Of a DNA stretch of 64,000 nt, positions 13,110-24,618 are shown piece after piece. Numbering within the stretch: the stretch's first letter is position 1; every line of letters begins with the position of its first letter. A program made the translations under genes and the position numbers. This DNA is from Taenia hydatigena (taxonomy: Eukaryota > Platyhelminthes > Cestoda > Cyclophyllidea > Taeniidae), in assembly GCA_036345935.2 (NCBI GenBank), contig JADWOT020000001.1, forward strand, positions 32,843,116 through 32,907,115, in the 5' to 3' direction. Under the pieces are notes generated by a model. That model was not told where the DNA came from and ran no database searches. It worked only from the letters and a program-made list of their open reading frames with translations.

Positions 13110-13950
13110 ATCACATTTAATTTTTGTGGCAGCACGCAGAGAATGTTGAGAAAGGTTGCCAAGCAGGAGGAACAAAGCGCCATCGTCATTTCACCGAAGG
13201 GATCGGTGACCGAATGAAAAGCATCTCGCACTGTCTCCTGAGCCGCCCAAATCGAGAGGTAGGCCTATTCAAATAAATGACTACTGCAATACCTTTGTCA
13301 GCAGTCAGTACCTTCTGCTCAAATTTGCTCTGGGCGAGAATTGGCTGCCACAAAACTTGAACGTGGCCATTCAGCTAGTCCAAAATTCTAAGGTTGGTGG
13401 AGATTACCCAGCTGCCGGTGGACCACAACCTGACGATGAGGCTATGCCTAGTAAGCAAACACAAAATTCATATTTTTATATTTTGCTTTGAGTTTTTTGG
13501 GGATGGCAGCAGCTTTAGTGGTCGACTTACTTTCCTCGTTCATTAAAGTGATGTCGCTTCTCTCCTCTACTCCACTCAATATCCTCCATTGCCCTTGTAA
13601 CTAAATGTGATTCGACATCCACTTACATGTCTCAAAAATCACAGCTATGAGTCATGAGCCGTGTTTATTTTTTATTCTTTTGAGCCTGATTTGTTTCACT
13701 CGCATCTGCGAAGTGAAACCAGTGACCAACAGTCACGCCGGTCAAGGGCGGCAGCAGACGAGGGTGTGGTGGGGCAACTACAGCAGAGCACGAACTTTAC
13801 ACGCACGCCTGTGCGCTTGCCTGTCTAACAACAGCGTCGAATTGCCTGGTGGAACACTTGGACCATTGTGTTCTCAACGACCCCATCATTAGTGGGGACG
13901 GACATCTAGCCGCTTTGTCAGATCGACACGTTTGCGTTATATATGCCTGA
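13110..13950 (+). pseudogene. USP5-like C-terminal fragments, left outer copy
   Basis: One open stretch ending at donor 13450 (GTAAGC) encodes SQYLLLKFALGENWLPQNL, then NVAI, and later GGPQPDDEAMP. This resembles the USP5 region with a DYL..IKKF core, W.PKKL.V.I and GLQP. Around 13745-13950 the same strand reads ADEGVVGQLQQSTNF, resembling the first USP5 UBA domain, then shifts frame relative to the right outer copy. The segment just upstream (13110-13240) probably corresponds to the preceding USP5 exon but has stops. Orientation is opposite to the inner left relic at 16453-17255, so this is a separate, rearranged copy. Confidence 0.6.
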
Positions 13951-14084
13951 CTAATTAAAAGAAAGCGTTCCACGAACACGTCTCTGCTTACCAAACCGTC
14001 GTCATCCACCTTCTTCACCGATGAAGAATGCTCTTTGTCTGCTCTCACGAAAGATACATATTTTCACACAATACTCTTGAGTAT

Positions 14085-14290
14085 GTTGAATTGGCATTTC
14101 TCGGTAGCAGTGCCTGCTCGTCCCAATGAAAGTAGCCGTAGTGGTACAGTTGTCCGCTTTGTAATTGCTTCCTGATTTGGGCATCAATCACATCGACATT
14201 TGCTCCATTCAGTGGATCGTCGCCTGGCCTTTTACCGCCTTGTGGTAGCTGGCATGATTTGAAGGTCAAAACAATGAGTCTTGCAACTGT
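14085..14290 (-). repeat. Repeat block Q, left outer copy
   Basis: The minus strand carries a short open segment with NGANVDVIDAQIRKQ. Related copies lie at about 23505-23700 (-), 44660-44860 (+) and 56760-57000 (+). In the 56846 copy the frame reads SGSNYKADNCATASTFIGKC followed by RHCHREIP, with a CxxC pair slightly reminiscent of a PARP-type zinc finger. All copies are interrupted by stops. Function unknown. Confidence 0.55.
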
Positions 14291-15755
14291 TGAGGAGCGG
14301 ATTGTATTCAATCCACAATTTTAATGTTAGTAAGGAAAAAATAAACCTTAGTGCATCAGCAGCTCTACACTTTCATACTTATGAACACGAGACGACGCGC
14401 TCTGCTCCGTCTCATTGTTCTCTTTCTCCCTCATTCTCCTTAGTCTCCTTCTCTAGTTTCTACTACTGCATGCAAACCGATACGACGTCTTCTTGTCTGC
14501 TTCCTCAATTTCCCATTCACCTTGGTAATCCGCCCTCTGCTCAACTTTTCGCATCCTGTCTTTGTTCACTGTAACCATCTGGTCATCGCTGCTGCATGCA
14601 GTCGAACCATCCACCTGACAAACAGCCCTGATGGGGCTCATCCTCTGGCACTGTAGGAGGTCAGCAGCTATTCAACACTACCCACTTTATCTGGGGTGCT
14701 TAGACAGACCATCACATCAAATAGTTGGTAATGTCCATTGCAATCTAATAGATGGACGTGACTGCGGCTTCTAATTGATAATCTCATTACCTGCTTTGCT
14801 TGGCTATCCAATGAGCATATTAGGCTCTCAACAACCCACTAGCCAGTCAGCCGCCTCGGTGTGATTACTTTGGAGGCGGAAGTGGGTTCGCTCTTCTCAT
14901 CCCAATGGATCTCATTCTGCTGGATTGTCTCTCCAAAGCCACTACGAGGACAAAATCTGCGTACATGGTTTAGTAGGTCTCTGACGTTAGCGTAGCCCCA
15001 AACACAGAAACATCGTCGGCATCTATAGCTATAGAAGCCGGATTACTTTAAGTCCTCTTCTTCCACAATTCCACATGAGCCCTTTGGGTGCTAGTGCGTA
15101 TGCTTGATTGTGTGACACTATATACTCGAGTGGAAGAGCCCCACCACAACTCGCGAAACTGTGTTTGGTGTCAAACCATAACGACTCGAGACTGTTATGA
15201 TAGGAGTAGAGTGGATCGCCCGTGTCCTACCACCTACGATGACTTACAGATCCTGTGATGCTGATGTGGTCCTCGCTAAAAAGTACCTTAGAGGCTGTAT
15301 CCACACCCACTTACTGTTTCCTCCTCACATTTATTCGACTAATTATCATCGTCCCTTACAGATTTTTAAAGATAGTTTTGCCTATTTTCTGGTCTACTTT
15401 AGCCCACACACATTCGATTTTCACCTGAGCAACCGAACTCGCTAATCACCCTCCCCCTCACTGTACTAAACGATACCAAAGTAACATGCATGCTCCTCTG
15501 CACTGAACAACGGACCTTTCAACATAGCCTCCGCATAGCATCGGCATCGTGACAAGGCGCCAGCAATTCACATAACAAGTAAAGCCATGGTCTCAATTCA
15601 CACCGTTCCAGTTTGTGCAACTAATGCGCGTGCCTTTAATATACTTCACGAGAACGATTTACTGGCTGAAGAGGTCCAGATCCCTCCCACACAACACCTC
15701 GTAATCGACAGCCAGTGTGATGACTATTGCGTCGCCGTCCACTATGCAGTGTCCT

Positions 15756-16109
15756 TCAGACAACGCGACTGCCACAGTCTCGAAGAATCAGAGCTGAATA
15801 TTCGCTTTGTTTATCGTCACGTGGTATGATTAGCGGGTCTTCTTCGTCCTCCTCTGCGAGTCCACTGTACTGGCTTTGGTTTAGCAGGCGTTGACGAGCC
15901 TCCATAGGCAACCATACACGCCTCTCCTTAAGGCAGGTAAGGAAAGGGAGTGATTTGTAGGCCTTACAGTCCATTTTGGGGCAGTAATGCATGTAGTAAC
16001 ACATGAAGTGTTGCTTGAGGTTGGACTTGTTGGAGTTGTCTGACATCGATGACTTCTCTGCCATAGAGTCATGCCGTCTTCGCCTCAAAGACTCATCAAC
16101 CGGACACAT
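15756..16109 (-). pseudogene. 117-codon open segment, left outer arm
   Basis: Contains SMAEKSSMSDNSNKS, LKQHFMCYYMH and WLPMEARQRLLNQSQYSGLA, ending CGSRVV and stop. The right mirror (54993-55277) has 24 more bases near the start, which shift the frame of the front part, and the same stop. The two differ at about 14% of residues with about 10-11% base mismatch, which suggests no strong protein constraint. A more decayed copy lies near 1880-2130. Not recognised. Confidence 0.35.
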
Positions 16110-16452
16110 AGCAATTTAGATGATCCGCGCGACGTCTTTTTGTGCCTGCCAGTCATTCACTCAGCACAGCAGATAAGTGTACTCACTTGTTCACCTGCAA
16201 GTGCAAACCGCCCTCTATTAGAATAGCTGGATAATGGGATAAGGGGTGCAACAAGACCGCCAATTCCCTTGCTCACCTTAGCGCGCTTTATATGGCACAC
16301 GTTGTGTCCCGACTTTATTGAAAACGGAAAGGTACAGGAACACTTAGAAGGTGCTTTAAGTATTGTAGCTCATCAGGAGTAATAATTTTGGCACTGAGCG
16401 ATTTCCATCTTTAACAAGTCTAGCTCCTACTCCCCTTCTTTATCTACTCATT

Positions 16453-17255
16453 CGCATTCGTGCGACCCATGAGGTGACAAAACATGCATGGACAGATGCC
16501 TGTAGTCAAGCAGAATGAGTTTGAAATGAGTGAATAAACCATCAGTTCAGGTTATAGTGAATAGATAGAAAGTGCATGGACTGACAAATAATTCTAGGGC
16601 AAATGGATGGATAGAGAAGCTCACCTGGTCGTTTGGACACCACCTCTCCTCCAATCATTTACCAATCACTATGACTGGAAACCAGTAGACACCAAAGCAT
16701 AGCGCCTTACCCAACTTGCTCATCTGCAAGCCAAAAGACTCTACAGCAGCGGTAACACCTCCATTGCGTGCTATCGCACCCATCACCGACTCCACGCAGT
16801 TGGAAAAGGCGAAGGCATAGTGACTGCGGAAGACCTCTGTCGCGAAGAGAACCCGCCCAGAGAGATGGCCAACTATCAGACGGGCGACACAGAATCATAA
16901 GCAAAACAGGGATCGTAACATGGCTAAACACTAAATGATGGAAAAAGGAATGAATCGAGGAGCTCAAATGTTAACTCGATACTTTCGTCGCCTATATAGC
17001 CGAATTAATATAGCACGTGTTGCCGGGATTAACTCAACCGGTCAGACTTGGCTCATAAAGCGGTGTGAGAGTGCGATCAGCCTCCTCAAGAGTCAACCAC
17101 TCTCCCAGTCGCTCTTTCGCCTTAAATTCCACCTCCATCACAGTGCAATCGGTCTTGTGCTGATTCTGCATGTCAATGCCAAAGGGAGCAAGATGCTGCG
17201 CCAACAGTAAGTCAGACACCATGTTTTTCTTCGTGTACGGGAAGACTTCAGCGGC
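16453..17255 (-). pseudogene. USP5-like deubiquitinase relic, left inner copy, truncated
   Basis: Mirror of the right copy. Exon a is 17255-16992, with the same TGA (17034-17036) and TAG (16992-16994) around GNTCYINS. Exon b ends at donor 16625 and carries a 1-bp deletion near its 3' end relative to the right arm. Exon c survives only as 16499-16453 before the deletion junction. The donor after exon a is GC here against GT on the right. Residues conserved in known USP5 are more worn here (SDLLLAQHLAPFG against TDPLLAQHLAHFG), so the left copy has decayed further. The shared stops show the break predates the last homogenisation of the arms. Confidence 0.82.
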
Positions 17256-19583
17256 CCGCAATCAAGAAAAGTCGGTCAAGTACGTCTACCACCTATCTGT
17301 CCATTGATTGGCATTGCTACACCCATTCCTCTAACCAACCAGTCATTAGCCTTAATCTACCGAATCCACCCAATCATCAATTCGAAAATCGCCTCGGTTA
17401 CTCAATTAGGGGTCCACTGCTGAGCTTTTCAACTATTCTTCCACTCATTGCCTCTGCGTTTACTGGTGGTGATGTTGGCGCCGTCGCTGGTGCTCTCGAA
17501 GAGTCAAGAGTAGTTCGCAGGCAATCAGTGGATTGACCTGCGGTCTCGATGACAAACGCTCCAAATTCAGCTCAGGTCTATCAGAGGAGAGGTGAGAGGG
17601 AGAAGGAGGCAGTAGTTGGCGACAGAAAGAAAACAGTTGAATGAGAAATCATTTTAATCAAAGCCATTGATTACGCAGAACGCACTGCAGTTCCTCAAAT
17701 GCAGCATCACCCTTCCCTCAAAAGTCATGGAGAAGGAAACAACTTCAACAATCCCAAAGTCTCCACTTAACCCGCATTGTCCACTCCACCACCGCCTTGG
17801 CTCCAAATCGACTTTTCTATACTCACTAACAACATCACCCTCCACCACAGTAGAAACTCTCGCATTCCAACTCCTCCAATCAACCCATTTCAGCGTCATG
17901 CGTGCGCATGCACAATTCATTGGAGGAGTGAACTGCTGAGTGCAAAACCACTCAAAGAAAAGAGATTTCTATCAATTGGTCAATGGACTGCGCCGCTGTG
18001 CCTTTGGAAAGCAAACACATATCAATGCTTGCCAACATCGCCATCATGAGGGGAAAGGTCACATTGTTACTAGTTTTCGCCCCATCAAACCCTCCATCCA
18101 CCATCAGTTCACTCATTCAGCAAATCCCCTCCAACCTCCCCTCCAACACGCCTGACTCATTGCCGAAGAAGACTGCCCCACAACCACCTCACTACTCCCA
18201 GTAGCATCCCGAGCGCACGCATTTCTGCTCCATTCACCAACTAATCCACCTTACATTCCTCATCCATCTACTCAACCTCACCACAACTCACATCCATTTC
18301 GGTTAAAGGGTTCGTGTTTAAGACTAGAATCGCTCACCAGAATAAAATTTCCCAGACACGAATTGAAATTATATTACCTTGTGAACTGTCGCCAAGTACG
18401 ACCTGCCATCCAGAATTGTTGGATCCAACGACAGCCTAATCGAGTGCATGGATGCGAATGTAGAAGTGTCAAGAAAAATAGGACATCTACGTGACGAGTC
18501 GACGCAGCAGGTCCCTTCTACACTAGTGCGGTTGATGACGCCGCAGAAGGAGTCTCAGCCTCGGTCTCACCGGCGGTCGTGAAAGCGCAGTAGACCAAAG
18601 ACATTGGACAAGGGAGAAATAACTCTTCACTGCACTCACACAATCAGAGGACAAGACAATGTGGGACGGCAGTACCTCACAGAGGAGAGTCACAAGGGCC
18701 GATGATTTACTTTAAAATGATAATCTCGAAGCTTACTTGACCAATCAACCACATTCGTACTCAGGGTGAGCCCAAGATGCCAACTACTTATAAGCACATG
18801 AGTAGAAAGGTGTAGCTGATGACTTACACCAGACGCAGACCATCTCGTAAGTCCGCTGCGAACCAAGTTTGTCTCCCGTAAGAGGTAAACGCGGACCAGA
18901 CTTCGGCACACTTCCATTCAAGACTACAATGTCCGTAGCTGCCACCTACTACCATCGGGTCCAATTAGAGTCATGCGCAGACCCAAGATCGTGCTACTAA
19001 ACAGCATTCAAGGCGCCAATGACTGTGGAACGTCCAGTGTTTCGAGCTGGTGTACGTATGCATACGCCACTTATCCGACGATGCTCGAAAGTGGACAAGT
19101 AATGCTCCTCTCAGTCACCTGCGTGTGGGCGTTTGAGCCAACGGTGCTAATGCGTTTAACGTTGCACTGTGGAAGCATGCATCGTCATCCACTAGAACCA
19201 GTCAGAGGAATGCATCTACTTTGCACTCCTGTCAGTGACTACATGGATGATGCACAACTAGCCTTCTGTAGAAGTAGCACTAGAGATCCGCGTGGTCCCA
19301 GCAAAACACACACAAGAAAGGCATTCTTTGCAGAATGTTTGTGAACATACGATAAATGATCGAAGTTAGGGACAACGCAACACTAACAGTCCCCATTCCT
19401 CCACAGGTTTTTGATAAGCTCTACAGTATTCAATGGCGGCGAGGTGTCTCTACCCCACTCCTCAATATCCAACACATTCTGCATATGCAAAAGGGAGGAA
19501 GGAAGGAGGGCGCCTTTACTGCTTTTAACAGTGGCAATAGTTTAGCTTTATCAATGGTAGCAGCAATAATAATAACTAAAGAA

Positions 19584-19618
19584 GGGAGCGGGAAGGGAAG
19601 GGCAGGGCAGGGAAGGGG
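19584..19618 (+). other. G-quadruplex-type G-run cluster, left arm
   Basis: Seven G-runs of three or four bases are separated by one to three bases (GGGAGCGGGAAGGGAAGGG and onward). The mirror on the minus strand of the right arm is 48802-48836. The pattern meets the usual definition of a potential G-quadruplex. Confidence 0.7.
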
Positions 19619-19683
19619 AACAAGTTCACGTGTGGTCTTCTGCACAGACGGGAGGGCGCTTCCAACCACCTCTTCCAAACATC

Positions 19684-19923
19684 CTATTTCCCGACGACAT
19701 CGGGCAGAGCACGGGCTGGCGCGTAAGTCGGTAAGCAGCGCCTCAAGACTGCCCATTGAAGCCATAGATCGTTGAGAGAGGATCCATCCCCGGCACTGCC
19801 GCCACTACCACCACCAACACCACCAATGACACTGCCGGCCGATACGGGAGCAAAATTAGTTCCAGCATTTGCCTCAATGTGTCCACGAGGCCACTCCGTG
19901 ACACATTCATGCCGCTTGGCTCG
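19684..19923 (-). CDS. Candidate exon, glycine-rich, left copy
   Basis: Mirror of 48497-48736, open over the same 79 codons after the same acceptor. The longer ORF on the opposite strand (19356-19775) is probably a shadow arising from low-complexity purine-rich sequence. Confidence 0.28.
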   Translation of the reverse strand, partial: RAKRHECVTEWPRGHIEANAGTNFAPVSAGSVIGGVGGGSGGSAGDGSSLNDLWLQWAVLRRCLPTYAPARALPDVVGK

Positions 19924-20186
19924 CTACAAGTGCAAAAGACGCCATTTCCATCACTTCACACACATCACTACTTTCCCATCTTCTTCCACTCTCTCATCCG
20001 CCCAACACCCAAAAGGGAGGCTCATTCCAACCAAAACTACGTCCTTACCACTACCATTTGTAAGTCCGCATAAACGAGCGCAAAATATTATTTCATGACT
20101 GACATTTCCATCCTACTACCTTCGCATTTTTCTAACCACTTTTTCTACAAGAAATCCAATTTAGAAAATCGAGGCTACAGCATTAC

Positions 20187-20387
20187 TTAAGCACTGGCTG
20201 TAATCAGAGCCACCTTAGTCAGAAAATTTGTTTTCTTTGCTGCTATAGTCACAGCTTCCTCGAAAGTACCAGACCAGTCCCTGAAACAGTCTTCATCAGC
20301 GACTATGAAATATGCACTTTTCAAAGCATCGTCCCTTACTACTGCGAAGGACCTATTCAATCGCTGTGAACAACACCTAATCGCCAC
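20187..20387 (-). CDS. Candidate exon, left copy
   Basis: After a possible acceptor (TGTTCACAG) the minus strand reads FAVVRDDALKSAYFIVADED and then CFRDWSGTFEEAV, a sequence of balanced, protein-like composition. The right mirror (about 48005-48156, + strand) keeps most of it but has five mismatches in the last 44 bases and then a 46-bp insertion (48157-48202) that brings a stop. If coding, the right copy is damaged. No family recognised. Confidence 0.25.
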   Translation of the reverse strand: MAIRCCSQRLNRSFAVVRDDALKSAYFIVADEDCFRDWSGTFEEAVTIAAKKTNFLTKVALITASA

Positions 20388-20399
20388 ACTTCCTCTTCC

Positions 20400-23234
20400 A
20401 ACGACTTTTGAGGTGAAGGCGACAGTCTTTCAAAAGTGTCTACCGATCCGCCCTTTCTAGTGCCAAGTTAGGCTTTCGCATTAGTGAGGAACCAGCGTTC
20501 TCTCCCTGATTACAATTGGTAAGGTTAACATTTACACCCTTAAATGCGTTTAAGCCTTTCCAACCATTAGCTCAACCGCAAATACTGACTACTGCCAGCA
20601 CTTTGAGGCTGCAAAATACATTTCCATCTTTTCCTCCAACACTTTCTACCTTTCAAGATACAAGAAACCTGACAACCCCGATAGTAATTAGTCGAGGTGA
20701 GGTCGGAAACCACCTAAGCATTCTACCCCAGATGCTCCCCACACCGTCCTTTTCAACTCCTTTTCCATCCATTCTCACTCCTCAGACTGAGTAGCAATAG
20801 TAGTCGGAGTAGCACGACAGCCGCTCTCCCTCCCCTAACGGCTCGCGCCCAACACACCCAACAGTGGAGACCTACTCACTTACTTACCTCCTCTGAGATG
20901 ATGCACCACTACTCATCACCTATACAGTCAGCAACAAATTAACCTCCACCCTCCCACCGCGAAAACATTTCCGTACCTCCGGAAGCAAAATGTGCCGCAG
21001 ATGCCACCACCAAGCTCCACCCATAGCGCTTTCATTCGTCGTCGTAAGAGAATGTCTCCTTCACTCTTTCACACACCCACGGCACAGCTCCCCAAGCCTT
21101 TCCCTTCCTTCGCCGCCACCCAGCCACCCATGCCCGCGAAGACAAAGAGACGGAGACAATAATAGTAATAGTAGGCCGTGTCGCCCATGCCGACAGCCGC
21201 ATCGCACAACCCAGACAGAGACGCCACCGCCGTCACCGTCACCGCCACCGCGAATCACTCCAACATCTTGCATTGCCTACCATTCCACACACTCATCACA
21301 TGTTACTTCACCATCACAACCATCAGGGTAAGTTTGTAGCATCTAAAAAGAAAAAAAACCAAACAATGGAAAGACCGATGTGTGAGGCTCCAATGCGCTG
21401 CAAAGCTAACATCCACAAGCATAACTACTGGTAGGAAAACAAGAAACAGACAATTCAACAAGCAATCACTTAAGACTGCTACAAAGTACAGTCTGCGTGG
21501 TGATGCCAAAGCTTCCCACCCATGCCGTCAAAGCTGAGCATCCTACCATTAAGTCATCACCGAGGCCCTCTACACAACATGTTTCACAGCAAGAATCACA
21601 TCAACACAAAAAACAACCCTCGTCCTGCCCACACTCCGCCATCCAAATGTGCTCCAACAACACCCATATCACAGTAATGAAAATAGCGCAGATAAACAGG
21701 TAAAGGAGAACAGCACTCTCCCACCAACCATATGAACGTACTTTGATTCCATTGCTGCGCACAAAAAGAGACGGCAACAACTCATTAAGCACGATCCAAT
21801 CTTACCTGAGAAATATGTGAAGTGATAGCGAAGGCAAGACTCGCACTCATTACTGCTGCAGTCTCTTCTTCTTCAGTGTATTCTAGCACGAAAACGAGCC
21901 AAAAAATGCATAATAAGATTTATAAATTATGGTGAATACTTACTAGCAAAAAAATAATAATGATTAATTGCCACGTCCTTAGCAACGCTAGCACCCCTCC
22001 CAACATAAATCTATCGCCATTAGAAAGTAAACAAATTACAAATTGCCAAAACAATCTTAACTTATCGCTCGAGGTGTCATACAGCGAGAAGTGCACGTGA
22101 GCAGGCATCGCAGTTGGAAAACAAAACGACCTAACAGCCACATTATGAGACTTTTGCGTTTACTTTACCAAAGTTACAGGTCCCTTCATCAAATTGGACC
22201 TCGTTCATCAAAACTCATTCTTACTAAAATAACAAACCGCTTAAAAACAGCCAAAGCGATCGTACTTAATCCAAAGAAGTGTTTTGTAGTAACAAAATCA
22301 ACGCAATCAGGCAGTGCAAGTGGAAAACAAAAAGTTGTGACAGCAACTGCAGCTATTTCTGAAACGGTTTGTCTAACAAATACTGACAAATGAAGCAAAA
22401 GCATATATCTATAGGCACTCATAAAGTGGGTGCTTAATCGCAAGAAACCACCAAGCAAGTAATTGCCAAGCACTTCGTAAGATTTTAACACCTCTCCACA
22501 AAATCACGCCCCATTGCTCAAATTCAAACGTCAGTAAAAAACAAACAACCTCATGAACCGCAAAAACAGTCTAAATTTATATCTATACAGCGAAACATGC
22601 ACGTCAGGGGACCTTGCAGTTGAAAAGTAGCCGTCAACATTCACATTAAGAGGCCTTTGCATCTACTCTAACAAGTATGTGTATAAAGGGAACAAGTCGG
22701 CATTTAAAGTACCTCAGACTAACTAGCTAACTAAAAGTAATAAACAGTTACTTACTGCTTACTGGGTTTTCAACTTTTGGCAGCGCATGAAGCCCCATTA
22801 ACCCAGAAAAACTAGCCCCGAAAACACACACAAACTACGCAAGCCGCGCAAAAACCTCGCCAATCAGTTCAAAGTTCGCCTGATGAAACAAACGAGCTTT
22901 ATATTTTTATGTGTTTTTAATGCGACCATAATTACTACAAATACCAGCAGTTACGACTGCCGCGTATAATTCGGGTAGCAAACATACTAATGACGATTTA
23001 CAAAGCGCACAAAATGGGAACAACGTTAATATTTACATATTAGTAATATAGATGCATAATATTGATATTGTAAGGTTTGCCAACAAATCGTAAAAGCGGT
23101 TTAAACAACAGTGAGCAATGGCATTTTGTTAACTAGTTGTACAATTCATGCCGCTTTAAACACGTGTTTTATAACAAAGTTCATATTCAAAACCAATAGA
23201 CGAGTTGCTCAATTAACGCAATGGACTGACCCTA
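20400..23234. other. Arm sequence with possible exons on the minus strand, not resolved
   Basis: Mirror is about 45127-47990. In the right arm a well-formed exon (46480-46555) lies between CGTGCTAG and TCTCAG-GTAAG and reads TEEEETAAVMSASLAFAITS. The next acceptor (GTGCGCAG) is followed by a frame with a strong hydrophobic helix (ESAVLLYLFICAIFITVIWV), but the phases do not match. A membrane-protein gene is possible but not established. Confidence 0.3.
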
Positions 23235-23239
23235 CCCGC

Positions 23240-23421
23240 TGTAGCGTCCCGAGGCTCCCTTAAGGCAAAAGAAGGCAAAGTGGCAGGGTAGAATGCATAT
23301 ATTCACCGAACAGAGGGAAATAGGCTGCTGGCATGGCCCGGAGGCCAGCCCACGCAGCTAGGGCAGTACGGCCACCCCCTGTGATCCTGACAGAAACCGG
23401 CAGTTCTAACAAAGTACTAAA
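23240..23421 (-). mobile_element. Solo LTR shared by both arms, left copy
   Basis: A 182-bp member of the same family, starting TGTAGCGTCCCGAGG and ending GTACTAAA. The flanking repeat is CCCGC at 23235-23239 and CCCAC at 23422-23426. The right arm has a perfect pair, so the G is a later change in the left arm. Confidence 0.85.
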
Positions 23422-23504
23422 CCCACATTGATTTGCAGGTGTCGATCACCTTCACGAAAGATGAGCACTTGTACGAAATCCGCCTAACATCTTGTTGGTT
23501 GGTG

Positions 23505-23700
23505 GGGTGTAAGCTACGTTTTCAGATGGCAGTTTTCGGTTACGATGCCTGCACATCCCACGACACGTAGACGCAGTGGCACAGTAGCTAACTTCGTAAT
23601 TACTTCCTGATTTGAGCCTCAACCACATTGACAGTTGTTCCATTTAGTAAAGCGCTACCCGACCTTCTACCTTGTGTGGTAGCTGTCATGGCATGACTTG
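23505..23700 (-). repeat. Repeat block Q, left core copy
   Basis: Same orientation and about 80% like 14085-14290 (GTAATTACTTCCTGATTTGAG against GTAATTGCTTCCTGATTTGGG). Two LTRs of one family inserted on either side of it. Its mirror is 44660-44860. Confidence 0.6.
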
Positions 23701-23786
23701 TAATTGTCTGAACTTACCTGACCCGCCAGTAACCCCAATGCAATTGTGAAAACGGGTTCGATTCTGCTGGGATAGTTGATCATGAT

Positions 23787-23971
23787 TGTAGCGTCCCGAG
23801 GCTCCCTTAAGGCAAAAGAAGGCAAAGTGGCAGGATAGAATATATATATTCACCGAACAGAGGGAAAACGGCTGCTGGCGTGGCCCAGAGGCCAGCCCAC
23901 GCAGATAGGGCAATATGGCCACCTCTGTGACCTTGACAGAAACCGGCAGTTCTAACAAACAAAGTACTACA
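23787..23971 (-). mobile_element. Solo LTR, left arm only, with perfect ATGAT target-site duplication
   Basis: The 185-bp unit starts TGTAGCGTCCCGAGG and ends GTACTACA on the + strand. It is flanked by ATGAT at 23782-23786 and 23972-23976. On the minus strand it contains a TATA-like TGAATATATAT and a terminal GGGACGCTACA, which fits a Ty3/Gypsy-type or TRIM-type LTR read on that strand. The right arm has one ATCAT at 44575-44579 between the same flanking sequences, an intact pre-insertion site. Confidence 0.9.
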
Positions 23972-24176
23972 ATGATAGAGGTGGGAGCGCTCGACAATTT
24001 AACAGGATTTTTTTGTGTGGAATAATGTAAACTTTTTGATTCTTTCTGTGAGGAGACATGAGAAGGCTAAAAGAGTATGAGGCATGTTTACTGAGTCACG
24101 GGTAATGTTAGGGCTAAGAATCGCATCCTCAAACTCCCACTCTTGTGAGTTTGTCAATGCGGTCCCTCATCTCTCT

Positions 24177-24212
24177 CCTCCCCCTCCTCCTCCTCCTCCT
24201 CCTCCTCCGCCT
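24177..24212 (+). repeat. CTC trinucleotide repeat
   Basis: About eight CTC units. The right mirror (about 44348-44376) is about 9 bp shorter and has an interrupting run of five Gs. It produces a spurious polyproline ORF. Confidence 0.85.
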
Positions 24213-24242
24213 AATAATCCCACTTCCAAATCAGCTCCTTAT

Positions 24243-24345
24243 TGTAGGATCCGAAGGCTCCCTTAAAGGCAAAAGAAGGCAAAATATCAGGATAGAATGC
24301 ATATATTCAACAGACAGAGGAAAATGAGTTGCTGGAACGCCTTTC
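24243..24345 (-). mobile_element. Truncated LTR fragment, left copy
   Basis: Starts TGTAGGATCCGAAGGCTCCC and follows the solo-LTR family for about 100 bp (GAATGCATATATTCAAC, CAGAGG) before homology fades. A mirror copy lies at 44215-44316, so it predates arm homogenisation. Confidence 0.65.
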
Positions 24346-24618
24346 ACCGATGACTGTATCATCTCACACTTTATTTTTGACTTCTTGTTCCTTCTCTCCT
24401 TTTATTGAATGAGATTTGACTATTCGTAGACTTGCGTGTTACAATGCTCTGTTGACATTATCTCCTGTAGATCGCATTATGCACCACTTCACAGACTGCA
24501 TCTTGTAGCGATCTTTGAATCTTTCTTTCCAAGTATTTCTTTTCTTATTCGCATTTGTGTGTGGCGCGTTTGGCATTTATGCGTTTGCTTCTGCACTTGT
24601 ACTTGTTGTCCTTTTTAG

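Larger units (their letters stand above)
11786..16452 (+). repeat. Outer, older left arm of the inverted repeat
   Basis: This stretch continues the inverted homology outward at clearly lower identity, about 85-90% by eye. Its mirror is right 54515-63615. Examples: 16320-16440 against 54530-54660 (about 11% mismatch), 15756-16109 against 54919-55280, 14640-14880 against 56180-56400, 13020-13950 against 57140-58060, and 11850-12050 against 63350-63550. Homology stops at about 11785, beside a CCAATCACAGCAC motif, on both sides. Confidence 0.85.

Noticed and set aside
17654..17920. 88-codon ORF open in both arms (mirror 50500-50766)
   Set aside because: The two copies differ at many residues, mostly non-synonymous, with no family resemblance; no sign of constraint.
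19356..19775. 139-codon ORF repeated in both arms
   Set aside because: It runs through purine-rich, G-run and simple sequence, has no recognisable motif, and lies antisense to a better candidate exon.
23741..23775. tRNA-like GGGTTCGATTC box
   Set aside because: The bases around it cannot form a T-arm stem or acceptor stem, and no anticodon arm is found.
24084..24266. ORF with a run of prolines
   Set aside because: It arises from the CTC microsatellite.
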